Shown here piece by piece: positions 1 through 8,311 of a stretch of DNA of 64,000 bases (its first letter is position 1; every line of letters starts with the position of its first letter). Source of the DNA: Paenibacillus rhizosphaerae. Lineage in GTDB: Bacteria > Bacillota > Bacilli > Paenibacillales > Paenibacillaceae. The stretch lies in NCBI RefSeq assembly GCF_014192015.1, contig NZ_JACHXJ010000006.1:483195-547194 (forward strand). The letters run 5' to 3'. A program made the position numbers and the translations under genes. Under the pieces are notes generated by a model. The model was not told where the DNA came from, ran no database searches, and was given only the letters and a program-made list of their open reading frames with translations.

Positions 1-35
1 TTCATTAAAGTTAACGTTTCCCGTTAGTGTAATTG
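1..35 (+). repeat. Dispersed CCCGTTAG repeat, copy 1
   Basis: Contains AACGTTTCCCGTTAGTGTAA, which matches the core GCTATCGTTTCCCGTTAGCTTAAT seen at several later intergenic positions. The left part may extend beyond the window. It lies downstream of the minus-strand GNAT gene. Confidence 0.55.
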
Positions 36-62
36 CTAACGAAATACATGGGATTCCATCCA

Positions 63-596
63 TTATTTAATCGACCAGGGAATGGGTGTAACCTGATTGT
101 TCTCCCAGTCTACCTTAATCACCGCGTAACCCACGGAGTCGAACAATTGCCCGGCTTGCCTCCAAGATTTACGATGATACGCTTCCAACACGAACAACGA
201 TTGAGCAAACAGAGCCCGCATAGCCGTGTTATCCACTCGGGTATGTCCTTCAATGCGGATCGCTTCCGGGTATTCAGAGAACACGTGCGAAACGATCCAA
301 TTCAGAGCTGACTTTCCGATACCCTTGCCCCGAAACTCGCCTTTGATTCTCAAATCGAACATAACAATTGGATCAGAGACGTCAAACAATCGGATCAACC
401 CGATTTTCTGGTGGCCGCCTTTATCAATGATCCAGAACGTTCGAGTATTCTCATTGTGATAGGCGCTATTTTCATAAGCTTTTCTGATATCGGATTCGGT
501 AGGGTTTTCAACTCCATGATAAGGCCAGCTATCTGATGTGAGGAACTGTACAAGCTCCTCAACTTCCTGTTTAACAGACTCAAAAGCGATATTCAC
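63..596 (-). CDS. GNAT family N-acetyltransferase
   Basis: A 177-residue protein with the single-domain GNAT fold. The acetyl-CoA pyrophosphate-binding motif A is visible around residues 88-103 as FRGKGIGKSALNWIV, following a strand that contains VMFDLRIKGE. These enzymes move an acetyl group from acetyl-CoA to an amine; the substrate cannot be read from the sequence. The start is a GTG at 596, supported by AAAGGGG about eight bases upstream; no in-frame ATG fits better. It stands alone, flanked by copies of the dispersed repeat, and is more AT-rich than the core genes to the right, so acquisition by transfer is possible. The family call is secure and the function open. Confidence 0.85.
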   Translation of the reverse strand: MNIAFESVKQEVEELVQFLTSDSWPYHGVENPTESDIRKAYENSAYHNENTRTFWIIDKGGHQKIGLIRLFDVSDPIVMFDLRIKGEFRGKGIGKSALNWIVSHVFSEYPEAIRIEGHTRVDNTAMRALFAQSLFVLEAYHRKSWRQAGQLFDSVGYAVIKVDWENNQVTPIPWSIK

Positions 597-726
597 GGTA
601 GTAACCCCTTTCTTTGGCTATATGAATTTTCAACAATTCTAAAAAAGATTCCTCTTATGTTTCGATTTATCCTAAGCCATGTTCTTAAAGGAAACAATAG
701 CAAGTCCGTTTTTCACTTGAAACCTT

Positions 727-755
727 ATTCAACTATCCTGCCCTTTAATTGAGAA
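727..755 (+). repeat. Dispersed repeat, degenerate copy 2
   Basis: ATTCAACTATCCTGCCCTTT followed by AATTGA matches the left half of the family consensus AACTATCCTGCCCGTTAG but has lost the GTTAG core. It is followed by a GCCG-rich stretch instead of a clear hairpin. Confidence 0.5.
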
Positions 756-1010
756 ACAGGCCGCCACCAAAAAGGTCATCTGCCTTCAAATGATTTCATT
801 GAGGTATTCGTTTCTCTCGTTGCTTGTACTTTCAACCGCTCTATTTCATCTTGAAAACCTAAGATAGCACTTTGGATATGTAGGTTGAACACTTGATCAA
901 GCCTATTGAAAACAAAACAATTGTGAGAATCCCCCGCATTTTCATGAACCAAATTCCTTTTTTTATCATTTTGGGATTACCTATATTAGAACGATAATGT
1001 GTGGATATTG

Positions 1011-1108
1011 TTGCGTTATCCTACCCGTTAGCTTAACAAAAAAAGCAGCCGATTAAACTGCCTTCAAAAGTCTTCATTGATCTATTGTTTCCCGTTAGCA
1101 TAAATCAC
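1011..1108 (+). repeat. Composite repeat: two cores around an A-rich spacer
   Basis: The first core is ATCCTACCCGTTAGCTTAAC. It is followed by a run of A, GCAGCCGATTAAACTGCC and TTCAAAAGTCTTCATTGA, then a second core TCTATTGTTTCCCGTTAGCA. The whole unit is nearly identical to the one at 8077-8170, which shows that the unit, not just the core, has been duplicated. Confidence 0.7.
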
Positions 1109-1171
1109 GTGTGGTAACCGTTCAAGGAGCATAACGATACCATAGGCGCTGCATATTATTGCTAGGCTGTG

Positions 1172-1200
1172 GAATAAGCGGACGACAGGTCCGCTTATTC
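1172..1200. other. Perfect 12-bp hairpin upstream of gerA
   Basis: GAATAAGCGGAC (1172-1183), loop GACAG, GTCCGCTTATTC (1189-1200). There is no T-run on either side, so it is not a standard intrinsic terminator. It lies about 80 bases ahead of gerA and could be an operator or an insulating structure. Confidence 0.55.
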
Positions 1201-1282
1201 TGCGTTTACGCACCGCCGCAGCCGGTTGACCGAATACTCGTGACGGATTTTGGGAAAATAACCATATCTGCTTAGTACTGGG

Positions 1283-2800
1283 GTGATGGATGTGAAAACG
1301 GGCAAGGATCGTGGGAAGGTTCCGTTTGAAGAGGAAGACCATGGCGAGCTCGTACCCGATCTCGCCTATAACGAAACGGCATTAAAATCGATATTTCGGG
1401 GCTGCTCCGACGTGATCTTCCGCAGCATCCGGCTCGGCGGTGAGACCCGGTGGATCGTCGTTTATATTTCTTCGCTGGTGGACAAAAAGATGCTGGACGA
1501 GCATATCCTGAGCCCGCTCATTAAACGCCGTACCAACCCGAACGAAAACGTAAGCGGCAGTATTGAGGCGCTCGACGACCTGTTCGTCTCCATCGGCGAA
1601 ATTATGCTCGCATCCAAAATCTCCGATCTCGTGCGGTATGTGCTGAATGGCTATGCCGTCGTTCTGGCGGCGGGAAACAGGCGGGCGATGGCCGTTTCGG
1701 TCAGCGGCAAGGCGCAGCGAAGTCTTGAAGAGCCTACCTCCGAACCGGTCATCCGCGGGCCGAAGGACGGATTTATCGAAAATAATTCAACCAATATCGG
1801 GCTGATCCGCAGTAGGTTGAAAACGTCCCGCCTGAAAATCGAAACCTTTACGGTCGGTGATCTGACTCAAACCGAGGTTGCACTGACTTATATTGAGGGC
1901 GTTGCCGACGCTTCTCTTGTGGAAGAAGTCCGGAAGCGGATTAGCGAAATTCGCATCGATGGTGTGCTCGATTCGAACAATATCGAGGAATTCATCGAGG
2001 ATACCGCCTTCTCCCCTTTCCCGCAGGTGCAAAGCACGGAGCGGCCGGACGTCGTCGCCGCGGGGCTGCTCGGGGGGAATATCGCCATTCTGGTCGATTC
2101 CACGCCCTTCGCGCTCCTGCTTCCGATGACATTCTGGGCCGGCATGCAGGCAAGCGAAGATTATTATATCCGCTGGCCGATCGCAACCTTCGTCCGGTGG
2201 ATCCGATTAATCTTTCTGGTGATCGCGATCTTTGCTCCTGCCTTATATGTGGCCGGGACGACCTTTCACCAGGAGATGATTCCTACCAGCCTGCTGCTGA
2301 GCATTGCTGGCTCCAGGGAGCCGGTTCCATTTCCCGCACTGATCGAAGCGTTATTGATGGAAATCATCTTTGAGGCACTGCGCGAAGCCGGGATTCGGCT
2401 GCCCAAACAGATCGGACAGGCGATCAGCATCGTTGGGGCCCTCGTCATCGGTCAAGCGGCCGTGCAAGCCGGCATCATTTCGGCCCCAGTCGTCATTATC
2501 GTATCGATCACGGGCATCGCGTCGTTTACGATCCCACGGTACAGTTTTGCCAACGGGATCCGGCTGCTTCGGTTTCCGATGCTGTTCTTGGCGGGGACCT
2601 TGGGGTTATATGGGATTGCGCTTGGATTTTTGGGCATTTTGCTGCATGTCTGCACACTGCGGTCGTTCGGCGTTCCTTATTTCGCTCCGGTGGCTCCGCT
2701 TTCGCTGCGCCATATCAAGGACGTAGTGTTACGCGTACCTGTCTGGAACAAAACAAGCAGGCCACCGGCAGCGGAATCCGAGGAACAAGGAACAAGGTAA
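1283..2800 (+). CDS. GerA family spore germination receptor subunit A
   Basis: A 505-residue protein of the GerAA/GerBA/GerKA family, the A subunit of nutrient germinant receptors in the spore inner membrane. A large soluble N-terminal half (about residues 1-270) contains family signatures such as VVLAAGNRRAMAVSV and the DSTPFALLLPMTFW strand leading into the membrane. The C-terminal half (about 280-465) has five or six hydrophobic segments. The tail after residue 485 is hydrophilic. GTG at 1283, ATG at 1286 and GTG at 1292 are alternative starts with only a weak purine-rich ribosome site. It is followed after about 30 bases by gerC. A permease-like B subunit is not in the same transcript but lies convergently at 4213-5307. 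The call is secure; the germinant is unknown. Confidence 0.93.
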   Translation: MMDVKTGKDRGKVPFEEEDHGELVPDLAYNETALKSIFRGCSDVIFRSIRLGGETRWIVVYISSLVDKKMLDEHILSPLIKRRTNPNENVSGSIEALDDLFVSIGEIMLASKISDLVRYVLNGYAVVLAAGNRRAMAVSVSGKAQRSLEEPTSEPVIRGPKDGFIENNSTNIGLIRSRLKTSRLKIETFTVGDLTQTEVALTYIEGVADASLVEEVRKRISEIRIDGVLDSNNIEEFIEDTAFSPFPQVQSTERPDVVAAGLLGGNIAILVDSTPFALLLPMTFWAGMQASEDYYIRWPIATFVRWIRLIFLVIAIFAPALYVAGTTFHQEMIPTSLLLSIAGSREPVPFPALIEALLMEIIFEALREAGIRLPKQIGQAISIVGALVIGQAAVQAGIISAPVVIIVSITGIASFTIPRYSFANGIRLLRFPMLFLAGTLGLYGIALGFLGILLHVCTLRSFGVPYFAPVAPLSLRHIKDVVLRVPVWNKTSRPPAAESEEQGTR

Positions 2801-2830
2801 AACGGCAGAGGAAGAAAGGAAGAAAGCGTC

Positions 2831-3997
2831 ATGATAAGACCGATCCTGTGCATCGTCCTACTAGCCGCCGTGCTGCTGACAACCGGCTGCTGGGACCGTA
2901 CGGAAATCAATGACCTTGCCTTCGATATGGGAACCGCGTTTGACCTGACCGAGAAGGGGGAACTCCAAGCGTCTATCCAGATCGCGCTTCCCCAACAAGC
3001 AGGAATGACTGGAGGAAACAACCAGAAAGATAAATTTTTTGTTCTGACGGCTTCCGGAAAAAACCACATTGAACTTCAAAAGCAGCTGCAGAAAAAATTG
3101 TCCCGGCAGCTGTTCACTTCCCATCGCGGCGTGATTTTTATAAGCGAACGGCTGGCCAGACGGGGCCTTGACGATGTGCTCGATGTTTTCACGCACGATC
3201 CCCACAACCGGTTAAGGACTTATATTATGGTCGTGAAGGATCAGGACGCGAAAAACATTGTGCAGGTCCGCTATCCATTCGAAGAGGGGCCGTCCGAAGC
3301 GGTAAGGGCAGCGGAGTCTATGGGGGGCCAGCTGTCGGTTACGCTGCGGGACTTCTTTATTGCCGCATCGAGCGAAGGAGCGAGCCCGGTAACGGCGGTC
3401 ATTCAGCCCGAAATACCCGACGGGAATATCGAAAGGGAAATGTTTCGTTTCACAGGCGCGGCCGTATTCAAGGGGCTTAAATTAGCCGGTTTTTTAAACG
3501 AAAAGGAAACAGACGGTCTGCTGTGGCTTACCGGACGGATGGGACATAGCCGAATTACCGCCGCTCTTCCGGAAGGGTACGGCAATGTCGGGATGGTCCT
3601 GATCGGCGCCCAGCGAAAGATAACCTTCATCGGAGGCGGCAGCAAAGTCAAATTCAACGTCCGGTTGACAGGTGAAGGGGACCTGTTCGAAAATAACACG
3701 TCGCTTGATGTCAGCAAAATGCAGAATCTCCGGATTGCGCAGAAAGCTTTGGAGAGGGAGGTAGAAAAACAAGTGCGAGATTGTTTGTTCAAAATCCAGA
3801 AGCAATATCAATCGGATGTCGCCGGATTCGGCGGCGTCCTGTACAGGAGCCAACCCCGTAAATGGAAACAGATTAAGAATAAATGGGACAAAGTGTTTCC
3901 CGAAGCGGAGATTACAGTTACGGTCAAGCTTAATTTGCGTGATACCGGGGTGGCGGGACCGCCTCTGCAGTTGAAAAAAAGGGAGATCGTCAATTGA
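2831..3997 (+). CDS. Ger(x)C family spore germination lipoprotein
   Basis: A 388-residue C subunit of a germinant receptor. The first 19 residues form a lipoprotein signal peptide ending in LTTGC, so Cys20 would carry the lipid, and it is followed by WDRTEINDLAF, the typical opening of GerC proteins. The body matches the family: the N-terminal domain with QKKLSRQLFTSHRGVIFISE and the C-terminal domain with conserved DVSKMQNLRIAQKALE and FGGVLYRSQPRKWKQ. A GAAAGGAAGAAAG ribosome site precedes the ATG. The stop codon overlaps the ATG of the next small gene (TGATG), indicating translational coupling. It is expected to be made in the forespore and anchored on the outer face of the inner membrane. 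Confidence 0.93.
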   Translation: MIRPILCIVLLAAVLLTTGCWDRTEINDLAFDMGTAFDLTEKGELQASIQIALPQQAGMTGGNNQKDKFFVLTASGKNHIELQKQLQKKLSRQLFTSHRGVIFISERLARRGLDDVLDVFTHDPHNRLRTYIMVVKDQDAKNIVQVRYPFEEGPSEAVRAAESMGGQLSVTLRDFFIAASSEGASPVTAVIQPEIPDGNIEREMFRFTGAAVFKGLKLAGFLNEKETDGLLWLTGRMGHSRITAALPEGYGNVGMVLIGAQRKITFIGGGSKVKFNVRLTGEGDLFENNTSLDVSKMQNLRIAQKALEREVEKQVRDCLFKIQKQYQSDVAGFGGVLYRSQPRKWKQIKNKWDKVFPEAEITVTVKLNLRDTGVAGPPLQLKKREIVN

Positions 3998-4224
3998 TGC
4001 TGCAAATCGTCGGATATCTCGCACTGCTCGCAGTCTGGACGTATGTGCGGGTTCATTCCCTCTTGCTCAAGCGGGAGCCTTCGGCGGCCTTCCTGTACGG
4101 CATGATCATGTTGATCTGCATCGTGATCGGCTCGCTGTTAATGGCAAGGGTCACAGTGCCGAGCTTTAATGTGCCGGCTGAGGCCGCTTTCAGATGGATT
4201 GGCAGGTCGCTGCTAAAGCAGTGA
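3997..4224 (+). CDS. Small two-helix membrane protein coupled to gerC
   Basis: A 75-residue protein with two likely transmembrane segments, about residues 2-23 and 33-51, separated by the basic loop HSLLLKREPS. Its ATG overlaps the gerC stop as TGATG, so it is probably translated by re-initiation. A short membrane gene at the end of a ger operon recalls the small D-type accessory proteins found with some germinant receptors, but I do not recognise the sequence and make no claim of homology. Its last 12 bases overlap the end of the convergent gerB gene (4213-4224), so the two transcripts must be antisense at their 3' ends. Confidence 0.6.
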   Translation: MLQIVGYLALLAVWTYVRVHSLLLKREPSAAFLYGMIMLICIVIGSLLMARVTVPSFNVPAEAAFRWIGRSLLKQ

Positions 4225-5307
4225 ACTAGCCTTTCTTTTGACGGCGTCGATGGCAAGGAGCAGTGCCGGCACCAGATTTTGCGTGAGAATCGCCCATATG
4301 GGATAAGTGAACGTTTCGAACTGCTGAAACTGCGCCTTGGTTTTGAACGCCCACACCGCGCCGATGATTGACAGCAGCGAAAGTGGGGCGACTAGAATCC
4401 GGTAATTGCGGATCCCGAACACCTTGGTCAGGCAGAGGGCCAGCAAAAACAGGCATACGGCCACCTTTACGAAAACGCCCGATACCCAGATCGCGAAGAC
4501 AATGGCTTCCAGCCGTTCGAAGGAGCCTTGAATGCCGATATACTGAATCAGGGACAGAAACGAATAAGTCAGCTTACCGGTAATCGGACCAAAAATCATG
4601 ACTGTCAGCAAATCGACCATGACGATCACCCCAACGATACCGAGAAGCGCAAGCATTCCGGCCTTGCGCGCCTTGCGGCGTTGCTTCAGAAACGGAATCA
4701 GCCATCCGATCAGAAAAACTTGGTTGATGTTGGCCGATAGGGGAAGGGAGCCCTGCAGCACCGGCACGAAACCTTCCCCCATCACCGGCATCAGATGCGT
4801 CACGTCCGTGTCCTGCAGTGCGAGCGTAAAGAGCGGCACCAGAACCATGAAGATGAGCAGCGAGAGAAAGATGTTGCATCTGCCGATCACTTCGATTCCC
4901 GCATAGACGGCGAGTGCGCTAAGCGCCACGATCGTCACCCCTCCGACGACGGACGGCGTTCTCGGCAACAGAAACGTATTGATAAACCGCGAATGCTCAT
5001 TGATGGAAACAGCGACTAACGAAAACCAGTAATAGAAAAAAAAGAGCCCCAGCGCTTTTCCGAGCCATTTGCCCACGATCTTCTCGCCGTATTCCAGGAT
5101 CGTAAGACCTGGATAACGATTTCCGAGCGCCGTCATAACCAAAATATTGGTGACCCCGAGCAAGGCGCCCGGAAATACCGCCAGCCAGGCGTTTTGCCCG
5201 GCAAATGCGGCCGTAATTCCGGGTGCGGGAATGACAAGCGCGGGAAACACAAATGTAAACAGCAGCAGGCCAAGCTGGGTTCCGGTGATTTGTTCGGTAA
5301 CTTTCAT
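4213..5307 (-). CDS. GerB family spore germination permease
   Basis: A 364-residue member of the endospore germination permease family (APC superfamily), the B subunit thought to bind nutrient germinants in the spore inner membrane. About ten hydrophobic helices can be followed, beginning with GTQLGLLLFTFVFPALVIP and including the family-typical NEHSRFINTFLLPRTP loop and the Pro-rich WLIPFLK segment. I chose the ATG at 5307 because AGGAGAG lies just upstream and the resulting length matches the family; the frame stays open 23 codons further but those residues are unlike it. Unusually, it is transcribed against the gerA-gerC operon and overlaps its last gene by 12 bases. Confidence 0.92.
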   Translation of the reverse strand: MKVTEQITGTQLGLLLFTFVFPALVIPAPGITAAFAGQNAWLAVFPGALLGVTNILVMTALGNRYPGLTILEYGEKIVGKWLGKALGLFFFYYWFSLVAVSINEHSRFINTFLLPRTPSVVGGVTIVALSALAVYAGIEVIGRCNIFLSLLIFMVLVPLFTLALQDTDVTHLMPVMGEGFVPVLQGSLPLSANINQVFLIGWLIPFLKQRRKARKAGMLALLGIVGVIVMVDLLTVMIFGPITGKLTYSFLSLIQYIGIQGSFERLEAIVFAIWVSGVFVKVAVCLFLLALCLTKVFGIRNYRILVAPLSLLSIIGAVWAFKTKAQFQQFETFTYPIWAILTQNLVPALLLAIDAVKRKASSLL

Positions 5308-5719
5308 TCGGCTCTCCTCGTCTAGGACAGTGGACTTTGTTTCTAGTTTCACCTTTATTCTGGGAGCCCATACCACTTGCGAAGAGGCCGCGCCGCCGGG
5401 TAGCCGGTCTTTTCATCGGCACCGCTCTATGGACGACTTAACCTTTTATTTTCACTGCATCCGGTATTTCCCCTCCGGTCAGGTGGATGCCACGACGCGC
5501 CGCATACGCCTCCAAGCTGTTCGAGGATATAGTGTTTGATTTTTCCAATCATCCTCGCCTTATTGCTCAGGATGCCGGTAGAGATAGCCATGGCCCCATT
5601 ACTAAATGCTGAATTAAACTATCCTGCCCGTTAGCTTAATGAACAAGAGCAGTGAAAGTAGTTGTGAAATTTGGTATATAGATGATTTGTTATAGAAAGC
5701 TTTGCTTACTGATACCCTC
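5308..5719. other. Gene-free stretch upstream of gerB
   Basis: No supported gene. The gerB promoter should lie in the left part, but I could not pick a convincing sigma-G pair. A dispersed repeat copy is at 5613-5642. Confidence 0.4.
5613..5642 (+). repeat. Dispersed repeat, well conserved copy
   Basis: Reads AACTATCCTGCCCGTTAG followed by CTTAATGA, one of the best matches to the consensus. It is followed by a GAGCAGTG stretch but no strong hairpin. Confidence 0.65.
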
Positions 5720-6619
5720 CTAGGGCTTCGAATGATTGATGGCGGTCTCGATGTAGGCTCTCAAAGTCTTGATGAACGTGCGCATGGCGTATCCGACATA
5801 TCTGTCGTTGCGGTAGATCAGACAAAAGTCCTGAGATGGCGTAGGATTCCTCAAGGGCAAGACTTTGATGTCTGAATGATGAAGATTGTCCAGTAGCATT
5901 TTCGGCAGAACACAGGAGCCAACTCCGCTCTGCACCATCTGGAGAAGGGAGGATAACGTTGTCGTCACCATATGCGGCTGCAAAGTAAATCCTTGGTCCA
6001 TGCAAAAGCGGTCAATCAACATGCGGTATTGATGATCGGGCGGGAACATGACCATCTTCAAGGTATGCAGTTTGTCTAAGGGGATGAAGCACTCCGTGGC
6101 GAGAGGATCATTCTTGCTTACCGCCAATGAAAACTCCTCGTGATACAGGGGAATAGACGTGATACGTGTATCGATAACAGCGCCAACGGTAACGCCGAAA
6201 TCAATGCTTCGGTCCAGAACTTGTTCTGTTATTTTTATGGTTTCCAGAAGGGACAGTGAGATAGTGGGATAGGTCTGATGGAAGTTCAGTATAAAGGCTT
6301 TAAACATGAATTCCGCGTCACCGGGCAAGACGCCGATGGATAACGATCCGCCTTGCATATGCTTCAAATCAACAATAGCGTCGGTCGCTTGTTGTAGATG
6401 CCCGAACATGGCAGCACCATGTTTTTGAAGAATCGCTCCGGCTTCAGTTAGTACAACTTTTTTCCCCACGCGATCGAATAATAGCACCCCTAACTCTTCT
6501 TCCAATCTCCTGATCTGCTGGCTGATGTTGGGTGGGCTGACTCCCATCTTTTCAGCTGCTCTCGTGAAATGAAGCTCTTTACAAATCGCCATAAAATACT
6601 GTAGTTGTTTTAACTCCAT
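5720..6619 (-). CDS. LysR family transcriptional regulator
   Basis: A 299-residue LysR-type regulator. The N-terminal winged helix-turn-helix (residues 1-60) includes MELKQLQYFMAICKELHFTR, AAEKMGVSPPNISQQIRRLE and ELGVLLFDR. The remainder is the two-lobed periplasmic-binding-like effector domain. The ATG at 6619 has AGGTG seven bases upstream; a GTG at 6628 would remove that site. It is transcribed divergently from the DinB-like gene at 6815, the classic arrangement for a LysR regulator and its target, and the 195-base shared region is AT-rich with imperfect CAAT/ATTG palindromes. The effector is unknown. Confidence 0.9.
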   Translation of the reverse strand: MELKQLQYFMAICKELHFTRAAEKMGVSPPNISQQIRRLEEELGVLLFDRVGKKVVLTEAGAILQKHGAAMFGHLQQATDAIVDLKHMQGGSLSIGVLPGDAEFMFKAFILNFHQTYPTISLSLLETIKITEQVLDRSIDFGVTVGAVIDTRITSIPLYHEEFSLAVSKNDPLATECFIPLDKLHTLKMVMFPPDHQYRMLIDRFCMDQGFTLQPHMVTTTLSSLLQMVQSGVGSCVLPKMLLDNLHHSDIKVLPLRNPTPSQDFCLIYRNDRYVGYAMRTFIKTLRAYIETAINHSKP

Positions 6620-6814
6620 GACTAACACCTGCTCTCAAATTGCATGGCTGAATGAATCTTCAATGATTATTGTTATGCCATCTTATTTGTCTGTCAATGA
6701 ATAATGTTAACTCATACTTAACGTTTCGGTAATGCCCACTACATTGATGGTAAGCTCCATGAGACCTACACTAGGAACATATCAAGCGTTCTCATTACAA
6801 AGGAGGGAATCAAC

Positions 6815-7282
6815 GTGTCTGAAATGATTATCAACACGGCAAAAACCGGACGTCAATTGGTGCTACAGCAGGTAAACGCTATCCCTGAGGAATTGTTCGA
6901 CATTCAAGCGGCAGGTTTCAACAATACAATCCGTTGGAATCTCGGCCATATGATTTATTGGGGGGATAAGTATTCTCCTTTAATTTTTGGCTCCCCGTCG
7001 GCCATACCGGACTCGTATGAAACGCTGTTTAACACAGGAACGAAACCCTTGGACTGGACGTTTGATCCTCCATCGAAGGAAGAGTTGATCGAAATGTTAA
7101 CAGCGCAGCTGTCCCGCATATCTGATCTGGTGCCTGAAATGCTGGGCGAGAAGCTATCTAATCCGTTTTCCTTGGGGCCGTTTCAATTCAGCACCCCAGG
7201 CGAGCTGTTAAACTTCACTCTGATTCATGAAGCTTTTCACCTTGGAACGATATCCAGCCAATTAAAGGTCCTGCCGCGCTAA
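6815..7282 (+). CDS. DinB family protein
   Basis: A 155-residue four-helix-bundle protein of the DinB/YfiT superfamily. The three metal-ligand histidines expected for the fold are plausible at NLGHMIYWGDKY (about residue 45) and at LIHEAFHLGTISSQL near the C-terminus. Family members are metal-dependent, often thiol-linked transferases, but most are uncharacterised. It begins with GTG at 6815, preceded by a strong AAAGGAGGG. It lies opposite the LysR gene and is probably its target. The stem-loop at 7357-7394 downstream probably ends the transcript. Confidence 0.85.
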   Translation: MSEMIINTAKTGRQLVLQQVNAIPEELFDIQAAGFNNTIRWNLGHMIYWGDKYSPLIFGSPSAIPDSYETLFNTGTKPLDWTFDPPSKEELIEMLTAQLSRISDLVPEMLGEKLSNPFSLGPFQFSTPGELLNFTLIHEAFHLGTISSQLKVLPR

Positions 7283-7356
7283 CCATTCCGTCATTGTTAT
7301 CCCGACTTTTGGAATCCCACACCTCTAGCTAACCTATAGGTTGTTGAATAAAAAAA

Positions 7357-7424
7357 TGTAAGGAGCACTTCACCGTCGCAAAATGCTCCTTACAGATTGA
7401 ACTATCGTTTCCCGTTATTTTAGT
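7357..7424 (+). repeat. Hairpin followed by dispersed repeat
   Basis: A perfect 11-bp stem TGTAAGGAGCA (7357-7367) / TGCTCCTTACA (7384-7394) is followed directly by ATTGAACTATCGTTTCCCGT and TATTTTAGT, a repeat copy with a damaged 3' half. This is the same hairpin-then-core order as in the array at 9651-9822. Confidence 0.65.
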
Positions 7425-7432
7425 CACAATAG

Positions 7433-8005
7433 CTAAAGGTGTTTGGTGCAGTTATATATTTGGCATGCCCATTTGCTGTTAGTGTGTGTAAGAATGGTTA
7501 CAGAAGTATTATCTATATACGTTTTTTGGAAACGTTCGGGCAAAAGATGTTGTAATGACAGCCCAATCAATGCTCCATGACTTATAACTAATATTCTTTT
7601 ATCAACATATTCTTTAATGAGTTTATCGAGAAAAGTTAGACCTCGCTTTGCGAACATCTTGAAATCTTCCATACCAAGATTTTGCTCACGCCAATTTGCT
7701 CCCCAACGAGTGATACGCTCTTCCTCGGTGGTGCCCTCAATTAGCCCGCAATTAATCTCTCTAATACATTCATCAGTGAATAAGGGTACTCCCAAACATG
7801 GCTGAATGATTTCGGCAGTTTGCCTAGCTCTCGTTAGATTACTGGAGAATATAACATCCCATTCTTCGCTTGAAAGTCTTTTTGCCAGTGCAGATGCTTG
7901 CTCTAATCCTTCTTCGTTTAGAGGTATGTCAGATATTCCTTGAGCCTTGCTAAGTTTATTCCATTCAGTAACCCCATGTCTAATAAGGCCTATTGTGGTC
8001 GCCAT
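7433..8005 (-). CDS. Histidine phosphatase family protein
   Basis: A 190-residue enzyme of the phosphoglycerate-mutase-like histidine phosphatase superfamily. The catalytic motif GLIRHGVTEWNK (the RHG histidine) lies at about residues 6-17. Downstream are the supporting arginine in SNLTRARQTAE, the acidic residue in CIREINCGLIEG, and the second catalytic histidine in VISHGALIG near residue 155. The ATG at 8005 has AGGGGG eight bases upstream, and the upstream 14 codons lack a site, so I prefer it. The substrate is not predictable; relatives dephosphorylate sugars, cobalamin precursors or nucleotides. It stands alone between repeat copies. Confidence 0.88.
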   Translation of the reverse strand: MATTIGLIRHGVTEWNKLSKAQGISDIPLNEEGLEQASALAKRLSSEEWDVIFSSNLTRARQTAEIIQPCLGVPLFTDECIREINCGLIEGTTEEERITRWGANWREQNLGMEDFKMFAKRGLTFLDKLIKEYVDKRILVISHGALIGLSLQHLLPERFQKTYIDNTSVTILTHTNSKWACQIYNCTKHL

Positions 8006-8076
8006 ACCTGCCCCCTTAATGACTACAATTTCCCCATCATTACTCAAACAAATGGTACCATATATTGGAACAAGTA

Positions 8077-8170
8077 CTATCCGTTAGCTTAACAAAAAAA
8101 GCAGACGATTAAAAAAACTGCTGCCTTCAAAAGTCTTCATTGAGCTATTGTTTCCCGTTTGTTTAATGAC
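8077..8170 (+). repeat. Composite repeat, second copy of the 90-bp unit
   Basis: Core CTATCCGTTAGCTTAAC, an A-run, GCAGACGATTAAAAAAACTG, CTGCCTTCAAAAGTCTTCAT and a second core AGCTATTGTTTCCCGTTTGT. It matches 1021-1108 almost base for base apart from a short insertion in the central hairpin and decay at the right end. Confidence 0.7.
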
Positions 8171-8311
8171 AAGGTTCGTCTAACGAACCCTGTGAGAGTC
8201 GGGATGATCATACTTTAATCCAACCCGCGCATGCCGTGGTACCTAGCAGCCAAGCTCCAAGTACCACGGGCATCACGAAAGTGAGTACGAGACACGGTGG
8301 CGAATGCTCTC

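Larger units (their letters stand above)
597..1282. other. Gene-free stretch with repeats and a hairpin
   Basis: No convincing reading frame. It holds a degenerate repeat copy near 727-755, a composite repeat at 1011-1108 and a perfect hairpin at 1172-1200. The rest is AT-rich filler, possibly decayed coding sequence. Confidence 0.5.
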
